Shown one piece after another: positions 35,309 through 46,222 of a stretch of DNA of 64,000 bases (its first letter is position 1; the number at the start of each line of letters is the position of its first letter). The notes beneath the pieces were generated by a model, which searched no databases, was not told where the DNA came from, and was given only the letters and a program-made list of their open reading frames with translations. Source of the DNA: Zhengitettix transpicula (lineage: Eukaryota; Arthropoda; Insecta; Orthoptera; Tetrigidae). A program made the translations under genes and the position numbers. The stretch spans positions 6,763,001 to 6,827,000 of the forward strand of contig CM073593.1 of NCBI GenBank assembly GCA_037074705.1, given 5' to 3'.

Positions 35309-36031
35309 GCCTTGAGTCGTAAAACTATAATGTTTAATAGCAAAAATTAATTTTTTCTACGTTTCGTCCTCTTTTAGTATCTCTTCAGATTGGACTGTTT
35401 CTGATCTACAATTTAGAAATAAATAACAAGTATTTATAAAGCTTTTATTAGAACAAATACAACTTAGTTTAATTAATTTAACTTTACATACAATTTTGCA
35501 TATAATTCATGCAAAAATTTAGAGACCTGGCCTCTTTCTACCGAAATGAAACTCATAAATGTTAATGAAATATGGCCGAAAACAGTGTATTTAAATTTCA
35601 TTACTATATTATGTTACAAAATTGGCTTAACAAAGCTCATACATTTTGTTAAAATATTGGTATCAGAGTTTTTTTTACATTTATCATAATTCTTCATCTA
35701 AAATTATTTTCCTATATTGATGAAGAAGATGTTACACAACCGTTCCACTCCACCAACTTTAAATGTAAACTCTGACACCAATAGCTTAAACAAAATTTAA
35801 GATACTTTAAATAATTTTTTTAAAACATTTATGCATGAATTATGTACGAAATTGTAACTAAAATTAAATTACTTAAAATAGTTTGTTATTGTTCTTAAAA
35901 ACTTTATAAAGACTTGTTATTAATTTATAAATCGTTGATTAAAACTGTCCAATCTGTGGAGGTCCAAAAGGAGGAAAAAACGTCGTAAAATTAATTTGTG
36001 CTAATAAACATTATAATTTTCCGACTCAAGG
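35309..36031. repeat. Long palindromic element (~720 bp)
   Basis: Nearly continuous inverted arms of about 350 bp flank a centre near 35715. Pairs from the outside in: CCTTGAGTCG (35309) with CGACTCAAGG (36022); TTCAGATTGGACTGTTT with AAACTGTCCAATCTG; TAATTCATGCA with TGCATGAATTA; AAAATATTGGTATCAGAGTT with AACTCTGACACCAATAG; TTCTTCATC with GATGAAGAA. There is no coding capacity. The transcript would be one long hairpin. It is probably a MITE, or two inverted copies of one repeat. Confidence 0.8.
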
Positions 36032-36343
36032 TCGTCTATTTATCCACTTAAAATCCCCAATTAGAACATGATTCAAAAAGTGCTGAAATAGGTCAGTTAT
36101 ACCTATCCATTTTTGGGAACTTTGATCCATACTCAATATTTATTTTTATTATTGATATAAAAGTAGAAATACATTCTTCACACTGGTGGCTTCGTATGGG
36201 TTTCAACCGCCCAGAATGTATGTTAAATTCGCCACCCACTTATTTAGTTATTTTAACACAAAATTCTCCAAAATTTACAGAAATTCTGCCGTTCCCAAGA
36301 AGTGCCGCCCTGGGCTACGCCCCTACTTCATACCAATCATTTA
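36032..36343. repeat. Short interspersed repeat fragment
   Basis: The segment 36185-36240 (GGTTTCAACCGCCCAGAATG, then ...CGCCACCC) resembles 26345-26400 (AGTTTCAACCGTCCAGGACA, then ...CTGCCCA). These are two copies of an unidentified repeat. The rest of the stretch shows nothing recognisable. Confidence 0.4.
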
Positions 36344-39300
36344 GGGCCACCGCACACTACCAACTTTTAGTCGGTTGCTTGTATGAGTACTCAATGGGAG
36401 TGCGGACACTGAAACGATTGTAGTCTGCCGCCAAGCTGGCCGATTTTATTTCCATCCAACTAAAAAGATTGCCAATTATCGGCCCATTGTTATTCAGTAT
36501 GGATTACACTGAGAATGCGCACACTCGCCGACTATTCAGTCGTGTGACTCCTTACCATAAACATTGTTAGCTTTAAGTCATATTATTCTAATACTTTTTT
36601 TTTTACAATGACGTTAATTAGCGAAACGACAATAGAAAATTGATAAATGAAATTGAAAAGAGACTGGTTTTGTATAAGAAAGTTAAAACGAATATTCAGA
36701 TGTAAAGAAAAATCTGTGGAATTGTTCCTGAATGGAGTCAATTGTATGGCAAGGAGAAAATAAAAGAAGACGAGTACATAACCATTCATTAATGTATGTT
36801 GTAATTACGTTAAGAAATAAATTACATAGAAAATTTTTAAAATATTATTACTTAATTAAAACATCCCCCTCGCTGGTTATCCCTTTATAAAACCGCAGCA
36901 CTGAAAAACCTCGAAAGACAGCTGCAGAATTGTAAGATCGATATAACAGTACTACAGGAAATTAGATGGACAGGACATACTGGAAAGGAAGAACAGTAAT
37001 CTTTATTACAGCTGTGAGAAAAGAAAAGATAAGTTTGGATGCGGTTTTCAAGTAAATGCAAAAGTGAAACATTTAGTAATGGAGTTTAAACCAATGAATC
37101 ATAGACTATGCATTCTTAGGGTAAGAGGGAGATTTAATAATATGACCCTAATATCTGTCCATGCCCCTACGGAGGAAAATAGTGACGATATTAAAGACCA
37201 GTTTTATGAATAACTAGAACGGGTGGTCTAGAAGTGCCCAAACAACGATGTTTAAATACTTCTTGGAGATTTTAATGCACAAGTGCGATATGATGACCAC
37301 GACAACATAGTTGTAGGAAAATATGGGTTGCATAAAGAAATTAATAATAACGGTGTAAGATTAATTGGATCAGCGATCTCATTAAATATGGTAATTGGAG
37401 GTACTACTTTCCCCCAGAAAAGAATAAATCTGGCAACATGGAGATACCCGGATGATAGAACATCAATTGACCGTGTACTAATAGACGCGAGACGTAAGAC
37501 CAACATGATGGATGTAAGAAGCTATAGAGGGGCAAATGTGGTCACAGAGAACTACATGGTAGTAACTAGAATAGAGAAAAACTAAATACATACAAATATA
37601 ATTTAAATAAGGGGAAAGGAGAGAAATATAATATTGAAAGAATAAAGCAATTAGGAACCAAAAATGAATACGAACAACAAATTAAATTGCTGTGTAGAAA
37701 TGTAGAAACTAAAACAGAAATAAATATAAAAGAAGAATGGACTTGTTTAGAAGGAATAGTTAAATTGTCAGCACAGGAGAAAATAAGACATACTGAAAGA
37801 AAAGAAAGGAACAGATGGTTTGACACACAATGTGAACAAGTCACAAATGAGAAGAACAAGAAGTATAAGATTATGATACAGAAAAAGTTTACAAGGGTAG
37901 CAACTGAAGAGTATCGAAATGCCAGAAGGGAAGAGAAAAGGATACATAAAAAGAAAAAGAAAGAATTCTACGAAAATGAATTGGCATGGTTACAAAAATG
38001 CGATGATAAAAATGAAAGCAGAAAATTCTATGAACAGGTGAATAAAATGAGGGAAGGATTTCAAACAATAACTCAAATCTGCAACAACGCAGAAGGATAA
38101 ATTATAAGAGATAATAATGAAGTCCTTAAAAGATGGAAAGAATACTTCCAAAGTATCTATGAAAATACAGAAGAGGAGATGGACAACTATGCAAATGGAG
38201 CACAGATAGTACAAGAAGAATATAAAATAGCACCACCAATACGGGAAGAAATAAAAGAATCAATACGGAAACTAAAAAATAACAAGGCAACGGTCCCTGA
38301 TGGACTGAATGCAGAATTGTTTAAAGTTAACAATAAAGAATATATTGATAAGAGTATGGAGGCTAATGGAACGAGTATGCGATGAAGACATTTTCCCCAG
38401 TAAGAGGGAAGAAGGATTGATATGCCCCATCTACAAGAAAGGGGATCGCCTCCAATGTGAAAATTATCATGGCATTACGTTGTTAAATGTTATATATAAT
38501 ATTTTCTCAAATGTGCTATTCAAAAGATTGCAATTCTATGTCGAAAAGGTGGCTGGAAACTACCAGTGTGGATTCCGACCTGGTAGGTCCACTTCAGATC
38601 ACCTACATACAATAAGACAAATTCTGGAAATTTTTAAAAAACATGGGATTAACACATTCTACATATTTGTAGACTTCAAGGCTGCCTACGATACCGTAAA
38701 TAGGAAAGAACTCCTCAAGGCTGTGGGAGAATTCAATATTTCTAGAAAATTAATACAGCTGACTGCGCTCACCTTAAAAAAATGTAAAATGCAGAGTGAA
38801 GGCTCTAAATTGGGCATCGGAACGTTTCAATGCGCGGAAAGGCCTGAGACAAGGAGATGCCTTATCTTGTGTACTTTTCAACATCGCCCTAGAAAAAGTG
38901 ATAAGGAATGCTGAATTGGATATCAGAGGAACCATACTACATAAATCAATACAAATACTAACATACGCAGATGATGTCGTACTAATAGGAAGACAGGAGA
39001 AAACGATAAGAAATGATTATGTAAGATTAGAGTCAGCAGCAGCACAAATAGGGTTAAAAGTCAACTACAATAAAACAAAATTCATGGAAACCTCTAACAA
39101 TAGAAATATCTCTTTTACGACCTTAACATAGAAAGAGTTAACAAATTTCAGTACTTAGGAGTGATACTTACTAGTGACAATAACAACTCCATAGAAGTTA
39201 ATCACAGAAAAAACCTAGGCACTAAAAGCTATTATAGCTTAAAAATGTTAATGATGTCCAAAAAGATAAAAAGACAGACTAAAATAAAAATATACTCAAC

Positions 39301-40513
39301 CCTAATAAAACCTGTAGTTCTGTATGGGCGTGAGAGTTGGACACTATCTAAGGCCGACGAAGAAAAATTGAAAATATTTAAAAGGACGATCCTGATGAAA
39401 ATTTATGGTCCAAGCTGTGTTGATGGAATATGGAGAATAAAATACGACGAGTTATACAGACGATACAAAAATACCAACATAGTACACACCTCAAAAATAT
39501 GTAGGCTGAAATGACTAGGACACGTGAAAAGGATGGAGGATATTAACCCATGTAAGACGCTAACCTTCACAAAGGTAGAAGTAAATAGAAGAAAAGGAAG
39601 GCCCAAGTTATGATGGCTAGATGGAGCCTTGAAGGACATACAAACATTAAAACTTAAAGCATGGTGGATATAGGCGCAAGATAGGAATAGATGAAAGGAT
39701 ACCATTAAGGAGGCTAAGGCTCAAAAAATGGCTGTAACGCCGGTCAAGAAGAACAAGATATATTAAACATTATTACTATTAAAATAAATTATTATAACAT
39801 TAATATTACGTATTTACACTTTGTAATACTGAAATGAAACAGAACCTTTAGGAGTGGTAAAATATGACGGGAAATATTGCCATACATTAGTCATATTACA
39901 TCTTTCTCGTTTTTTTGTATTATCGCTATTTATTGGGTAATCATCCAGTATATATTTGAATTTTACTCCATATTTTATTCCCACATAATTATAGAATACA
40001 CAAAGTTTTAATAATAGGCACCCAAAATTCAATATAAGAATATATACGCACCAATGACGTTAGAAAAACTTGTGTGATGATAAAATTCGTCTTCAATTTT
40101 AATCCGGCAAGTCTCTTCTGCCAAGTATGTTCCAAAGCGCCTGAAATATGACAAACGTCGTATTACAGAAATTTGATTGGAGATTGTACTTGAAATTGGC
40201 CGAAGAAATGTGATAAATGAAGTTACTGGTATTAGTTCAAAATTTGTCTGTATTTGTCAATATTCACAGTATAATTTCTCTTCATAATTGTTCCCTGTCG
40301 TATTAGTTTTATAATAATAGCAATAATATCTCGGTAGCATTAGCTACAATGGACACGAGCTATAAACCAGTACAGCTTTGTTGTGCAACTGAATGCGAGC
40401 AATCGTCTGACTAAAAATCGGTCAGTCTGCGCATCTATACCCAAACAAACAGTTTAGTCTGTCTAGTGTGCACGGATGCAATCGACTGAATTGTCGGTAG
40501 TGTGCGGTGGCTC
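36344..40513. mobile_element. PIF/Harbinger-like DNA transposon, decayed, host of an RTE insert
   Basis: The left end GGGCCACCGCACACTACCAA (36344) matches the inverted right end GAGCCACCGCACACTACCGA (40513 backwards), continuing into CAGTCGATTGC/TAGTCGGTTGC. A three-base flank of TTA on the left and TCA on the right would fit a TWA-type target duplication, the PIF/Harbinger signature, with one change. At 36600-36780 a plus-strand frame-broken stretch gives EIEKR, LVLY and EYSDVKKNLW, weakly like a MADF domain of the accessory protein. No transposase core was recognised. The family call is tentative; the paired ends are clear. Confidence 0.6.
36860..39770 (+). pseudogene. RTE-type retrotransposon, endonuclease plus reverse transcriptase, dead
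   Basis: Endonuclease pieces: LQEIRWTG (about 36940), then LLGDFNAQV (37258-37285), NNNGVRLIGSA and the SIDRVLID-VRSYRGA block up to 37560, the same order as in RTE/BovB-type endonucleases (normally DH in the last motif; here TENYMVV). A linker rich in Lys and Glu is open at 37687-38097. RT pieces: CPIYKKGDRLQCENYHGITL, YQCGFRPGRSTSDHL, FVDFKAAYDTVNR, GLRQGDALSC, YADDVVLIGR (38400-39000), then a C-terminal ARESWTLSK-like stretch to 39514. Stops and frame changes occur repeatedly (for example near 37210, 38098, 38385, 38830, 39130). It is inserted inside the Harbinger-like element. Confidence 0.88.
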
Positions 40514-40833
40514 TCAATTTAGAGGAAATATTTTCATTTTTCCTCTTTGCGTTTAATTTTTCATAATTTAGAATCAATTTTGGGTAGAATGAGTCGTATC
40601 GAGTTATGTTATCGACAGACTGAAGTGGTGGTCAAAATAAATACATAATTTGAATTTTACCCCCTTTGTTAGACAATTCTTTGTAATTGTTTTACTACAG
40701 TACAAATCAAGTTATCTGTCTTCAATTGAGACTTCGTATGTACAAGGCAAAAAATCTAATTCTAATAGTTATTCTGTTCTGTGACTTTTGAGCCGACGTT
40801 GTTTCGTACCTGTGGACATAATTGGTTTTGATA
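40514..40833 (+). promoter_or_regulatory. mTERF gene upstream region
   Basis: Only 320 bp separate the end of the transposon at 40513 from the ATG at 40834, so the proximal promoter and 5' UTR must lie here or within the transposon. No core promoter element is assigned. Confidence 0.4.
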
Positions 40834-41748
40834 ATGAATAATTTAGTGACAATGAAATACAATACAAGATACGGGCAGTTAATTAAGTGTACAGCATGCT
40901 ATTTCAAAATTCCCAAAGTATCACATTTTCATAAAACTCGTTTGTTTGACTTACGAATAGGAATACATTTTTCTACTATTGCATCGAACGAGAATTTGAA
41001 TGTAAACACAAAATTATATCCTATTCTTAAAATAACTAGTAATTTTGGCATAAATGAAAAATCTGTTCTAAAAGTTGTCGAAACAAATCCAGAATTATTG
41101 AACATGTCATCAAATACTTGGAATGAAGCATTCTCTATTTTACTTAATAGTGGATTCACGGGAGACGAATGTTTACAAATGATATCTATTTACCCCAAGT
41201 TATTGAAGACAGAATCAAAGACTCTCCAGGAAGCCTTAGAATGTTGGTGGAGTGTTAAGTTGGGTGACAATAATCTAATATCACTTATTATTTCTTGTCC
41301 AGAATTATTGTATGTGAATTTGAAAGATCTTCCAAGAAAAATAGTTGTTTTAAAGTCATTGGGATCTAATAAAAATGTATTGAATGTACTAAGAGCTTGT
41401 CCAAATGTAGCATTCGAAAATTGTAACACACTGATACAAAAAGTTGAATATATTGAAAATGAAATGAAAATAAGTAGTGAAAAAATATTGAAATGTGAAG
41501 CATTGGGCAGAAGTTTATTTGAAATAAAAGCTAGGCACATATTTTTAGAACGGGCAGGAAAATATGTTCCTCCAAATCCAAAGAAAGATGCCAAAGAGTT
41601 TTCAACTAATCCTAGTTTAAAACAAATAACGGACACAGATGATTTAAAATTTGCAACTTTTGTTGCTGGTCTTACATTGGAAGAATATGAATGTTTTGTA
41701 GACTTGTATGGAACTGAAGAAAGTGAGAGTGATATTGAAGATTATTAA
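40834..41748 (+). CDS. mTERF-family mitochondrial protein, MTERF4-like
   Basis: This is an intronless frame of 304 codons plus stop. A TTG four codons upstream is in frame, but the first ATG is at 40834. The first 40 residues are basic and hydroxylated with almost no acidic residues, as expected for a mitochondrial targeting peptide. mTERF helical repeats are marked by NPELL (about 85-89), YPKLL (about 120-124), CPELL (about 155-159) and CPNVAF (about 189-194). Then come ARHIFLERAGKY, a linker, LTLEEYECFVDLYG and an acidic tail SESDIEDY. The RH-FLE-GKY block, the EEY-F repeat and the acidic tail point to MTERF4, which pairs with NSUN4 on the mitochondrial large ribosomal subunit. Another mTERF paralogue is possible. 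Confidence 0.85.
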   Translation: MNNLVTMKYNTRYGQLIKCTACYFKIPKVSHFHKTRLFDLRIGIHFSTIASNENLNVNTKLYPILKITSNFGINEKSVLKVVETNPELLNMSSNTWNEAFSILLNSGFTGDECLQMISIYPKLLKTESKTLQEALECWWSVKLGDNNLISLIISCPELLYVNLKDLPRKIVVLKSLGSNKNVLNVLRACPNVAFENCNTLIQKVEYIENEMKISSEKILKCEALGRSLFEIKARHIFLERAGKYVPPNPKKDAKEFSTNPSLKQITDTDDLKFATFVAGLTLEEYECFVDLYGTEESESDIEDY

Positions 41749-41793
41749 TCACGAGAAATAATAGTTAGTGGTTTTTAAATTTGTTCTCATTTA

Positions 41794-41799
41794 AATAAA
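41794..41799 (+). terminator. Polyadenylation signal, mTERF gene
   Basis: A canonical AATAAA lies 46 bp after the stop codon of the mTERF-family gene. Confidence 0.65.
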
Positions 41800-43429
41800 T
41801 ATTCATTCATTAATCACTCAGCTATATGTGATCATGTTCATAATGTTTTTACTTTGTAACTAAATAAAAATGTGCTATTTTGCCAGCTTGTACATATTTA
41901 GTAGAAATATGATTATTGAAAATCTTTCTATAATGTTCTAAGTTTTATTAATATTTTTCTTAACACTGGAATAATTATTTAATGTTTAAATATTTTTATA
42001 TAATGTTATTTCTTTCTTCTAGTAAATCTATTTCGTACCATTCAGAATTGTTGAAGTTTTTGCAGGTGCTAATTGTTTTATATTTTGAATATATATTTAT
42101 CCCTTAACAGAGTTGAAATGAAATCATGAGAATTTAGCAGACAGATGAAACTTTTCAGAATGTAATCATTATATTGTTACTTTTAACTTTATTGAGGGTA
42201 TTCCTAAATCATGAATAAATATGTAAACTGCATTAAAAAATTATAGCATATCTGAGACGGCTTAGATATACTATATAATATATACTTAGCTTCATGTGGA
42301 AATATTTGGATTGTTCTATTATCTGGTTAATGGGGGTGAAGACTAATTGTTAAGTAGATTGTACTAAAATATACGTATGATGAAAACAAGGAGGTGGATG
42401 ACCATTTATATAGGTGAAATGTGTCAGAAAGTCTGAATTAATATTAAAGAACACCAAAATAACATTTAATTCAACAACAAAATTAGCAGAATATGTTAGG
42501 AATTGCAGCCACTATTTTTCTTTTCATAAATTTTCTATAGCCTGCACAGAACCACTCTACAAAATAGAAACTGAAAAAAAAGCTATATTTTTAAGATCAT
42601 ATTGCACCATTTCTCAAGCTTGCTTAAATCTCCCAGGGGTATGGAACATTATTTGAAGAAAAACAAGTCTGTTCCACAACTCGGTCAATGTACTTGACAT
42701 TTGTGAAGTCTGTAATTTGTACTAAAAGTAAAAGAAATCCTTAACAAAATGATGTATTTATTTCTTCTACATGTATGTGATATGAGAATGTTATATGATA
42801 TACTGTCATAAAACAAAATGATCTAATTTTTAATAGTAAAATGCTGAATATTTAAACGTTGTACTGGAAAAAAAATTCGTGTTCTGTTTTTCTGTAGGAC
42901 GTGTCGATTCTTTGAAAAATATTTAAGAAATTCAAACTCGTTTTTAAGTATTGTTGAAACAATATATAAGAACACTGTAAATTCAGAAGCTTTCTACAGT
43001 AAAATGAGGTTTAACATTGACACTATGTTGGTGCGAACCTTGAGGCCTGATACAGTATTAATATCATAAAAGTATATTGATTAAATCAATATTAATCTTC
43101 ATGCAAAGCAATACATATGTGATGAAGTAGTATGGTTATATCAAAGAAAAAAAACATATAGGCAGTAACAGATTTAACATAGAACAATGTTCTGAATCTA
43201 AGTAGCACAAAAGAAGATATTTCTACACCTTATTTAGAAGCTGCATTTTGATGGAACAACATAATTGAAGCATATAGATTTCTGGGAGTAAATATAGTGA
43301 TCATGTAATGTTAATGGAATTGGTTAAAGAAAATAAAAAATTCTACACAAAAAAAGAGATAAACTAATTTCTATCTTTATTCAGTATCTGATGTGACTTT
43401 GCGACTTACATAAAAATCCTTAAAATAGC
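41800..43429. other. No recognisable gene
   Basis: The stretch is AT-rich. One open stretch at 42414-42656 (plus) has no recognisable domain, no good start context and no splice partner. I see no repeats with clear ends. Confidence 0.4.
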
Positions 43430-43760
43430 ATATATTTGGATAGGAAAGAGAGACAGCAAAGTCGACTTACCCTTGAAGTCAACAATGGTCGAGTCGAGCT
43501 GAGCAGTAAAAATATTTCAAATTTTCGAGGATCTGAGCTCCCTTTGCTAGGAAAGGACTCCTACAACCCCGGAATTTCATTATCTTTTATGTCTACCCCT
43601 GACACCACGCTAAGGGTGCTTCCGCCCCCCTTTTGTCTCTTGGAGTTAAAATTAAAGACTTTAAAATTGACAGTTTTTAAATCGCCCCCAACCCTGGAGG
43701 CCATAGGTGTGTCTTAATTCCTTGGTGTTTGTTCCTAGATCGTCAATAACGTGTTAACAA
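43430..43760 (-). repeat. Splice-site-bearing repeat copy plus Helitron-unit fragment
   Basis: 43436-43570 starts TGGATAGGAAAGAGAGACAG and carries GACTTACCCTTGAAGTC, the reverse copy of the intronic repeat family. 43590-43755 (TGACACCACGCTAAGGGTGC, TTGGAGTTAAAATTAAA, TCCTTGGTGTTTGTTCCTAG) matches phrases in 29150-29370, so it is a fragment of the Helitron-associated repeats. Confidence 0.65.
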
Positions 43761-44639
43761 AAGAATAATCAATGTCACTGGTTTCGCCCTTGCCAGTAGG
43801 TTATGATTGGATATTCGTACTTAATATGGGAATGTGAGAGAGAAGGGACCCGGTTGGCGGCTTTCAAAAATCCCGTAGAAAAAGGCAATTACTAGCCCTT
43901 GCTCTGTGATTAATCGCTGGAGTCCATATTCTCTCTCGGCTCGACAGTATTTCATGGGAGCCCTTCTTTAATGGAAAAATAACACATGACTGGGGAGCAT
44001 TTAATCCACTGCAATGAGCACTGCCTCCTCAACTCCGAGCCACCACATCTCAAATATATCGTGTATAATGTCTCATATTGTTTTTTTTTTATAATAAAAA
44101 AGTCATAACCTAAAAATTAAGTTCGGAAATAAATAGTGTGGTTGAAGGTCGTATTATGTGGATTTTACTATTTAATTTAGAACTCCCTCATTTTCGGGTA
44201 AATAATCTCTTTGAAGTTGTATTAATAATGTGGTGGGAAATTATGAAATGTATTGACTTCAATTTATTATCTAATCATTCAATTAATCAAAAAATAATAT
44301 TTAGTTTTGTAGCCAAAACTTTGATATTGTTCTGATATATTACACCACATAGAGAAATTCAAAATCTTAACAGCTAATTATTATTCTGTTGATTTTATTG
44401 TCGAATTCATTAATCTTAGAATTAATTACATTTATAATAATAAAATACATTGCCGTCAAAAAAACCAATACTAGCAATTTTATTGTTTTACCTTATTATG
44501 ATTGTTTATCTACTAAATTTAAAATGTTATAAAAAAACTAAAGATATCTGTAATTTTCAAACCTGTTAATTCTTAATTTGTTAAAAAAACAAAGATTGTC
44601 TCAATAATATGGATTTCCATAATGTTGTTTATATATAAA
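43761..44639. other. No gene; short GC-richer block at 43800-44050
   Basis: 43800-44050 is more complex in composition than its surroundings (for example GGGACCCGGTTGGCGGCTTT, GTGATTAATCGCTGGAGTCC) but has no open frame or repeat partner in this window. It could be a conserved non-coding element or an unknown repeat. Confidence 0.3.
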
Positions 44640-44960
44640 TAGTTATAATAATTGCTTATTTTGTTATATCAGTCAGACCAAACGATCTTTGTAACCAGAA
44701 TTAAGGAGCATAAAACCAATGTAAATCTTCCACCTTATAAACATTATCCTTTTAAAAAACATTGTTTGGATCTTAATCATATTTCAATGGTGAATAATTA
44801 ATAATACTATTATTCTATATAAGGAAACTAATTTTAATAAAAGGAAATGCTCCATTTTAAGTCCAACCATTTTTCTTTAAATGTTAAACAAGATACTATT
44901 CATTTAAACTGTATTTATGATGGCTTATTAAATAATTTTTGTTAATTTATATCTTGTATT
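44640..44960 (+). pseudogene. Penelope-like element GIY-YIG endonuclease relic
   Basis: The plus-strand translation from 44662 gives SDQTIFVTRIKEHKTNVN, then KKHCLDLNH, the pattern of Penelope-type GIY-YIG endonucleases (G-T-R-L-TRI-EHK...HxLDxxH). A later stretch FNKRKC (about 44835) corresponds to the usual NKRKxLE block. Stops follow directly. The reverse transcriptase is absent, so this is a 5'-truncated, decayed 3' end. It abuts the Helitron at 44973. Confidence 0.6.
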
Positions 44961-44972
44961 CATCTCATTATA

Positions 44973-46222
44973 TCTTCTATATAATAAAAAAGGATGTATA
45001 TTTGCATGTATTTACGTTAATATTTATACAAAATTAAATGCGCAGACAGATTGCAACGAAACTTGGTACCCATATTCTTACAAACACGAGAAACGGTACT
45101 GTGGGGGTGAGGAACCCCTAGCATCAATGTGAAAAGAATAATGATTGAAAAACGTGATCATTATGATAAATAACTTTGCGCCAAGAGACCGTGACGTCAC
45201 GCGAGAAAGGCGAACAAAGGAAATAGTTCCTTTTTTCCGAAATGAAATAAAACAAAAATATTTTCTTTAAATAAAAAGTATAATTATATCCAATTATATC
45301 ATTCCATCGAATGATGATAAAAACAATACGAAATACTTGCGGAAATGTAAGTTGAATTTCGTGCCATATTAGTGACTCCAATATGGCGACCATTTGTTTA
45401 CAATATGAATCTAGCATGTCTGAGTGACAATTATATTCCGCATTACTCAAGGAGTATATTTAAGTATTCTAATCGTAAAGAAATTCGGAGGTATGTTTGT
45501 TGGGATTGATGCAATAAAATTCGATGTATTTTGTAACTTCAATAAATGCACCATCGGTCGAAAGTGTGTCTGGAATTAGGAACAATTAGATTTAGGTTGT
45601 CACTTCTTCACTAAAGATTTATATAGAATTAAATACTTTTTCAGGTTTAAAAATATAAATAAGTACACAGACATCGCCGATAATGTGGGTATGCGACAAT
45701 CCTACCACCCCCAGCAGCGGGGGTGAATGAGGTGGAAATATTCAAACATGTTAAAACGGTCGATATTTGAGTCGGAGAAATATTTTGAGTAGGTCAAAGA
45801 GATTGACAATGTTTCTACCGATGTTATGTGTGTATAATTTCAACCCCCTTATAGCATGGGAAAGGAGTACCCTTAGGGGTGGGGATGGAGGGGCGTTGCA
45901 AGAAAATAACGTGAATACAACCGAGATTGGAGGCAAATCCAGTGTTATGGATGTCGCTGAGTTTAATTATGACATTCAACTTGCCATTTGAACCCCAGTC
46001 GCGGGAGTGGTAATATTCAAACATGTTACAACGGCCAATATATTCGTCGAATGAAACGTTTTTGGGGTATATGAGATTAATCCCTTTCGGTATGGGAGGT
46101 GAGCACATTTAGGGATAAGGGTCGAGGTGCTTAACAAAAATAACGCAAAATCAACCGAGATTGGAGTCAAATCAGGGGTTATGCATATATGGCAACTCGA
46201 GCAACGCCGGGCACCCAGCTAG
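44973..46222 (+). mobile_element. Non-autonomous Helitron, both ends present
   Basis: The 5' end TCTTCTATATAATAAAAAAG (44973) follows a host A. The 3' end GCCGGGCACCCAGCTAG (46222) is followed by a host T, as expected for insertion between A and T. The length is 1250 bp. The part from 45700 to 46200 carries two repeat units of the same family as at the window edges (TTTCAACCCCCTTATAGCAT and TTAATCCCTTTCGGTATGGG versions). There is no Rep or helicase coding. Confidence 0.8.

Noticed and set aside
42414..42656. Possible transposase-like open frame
   Set aside because: No catalytic motif, no terminal repeats and no homology that I can name.
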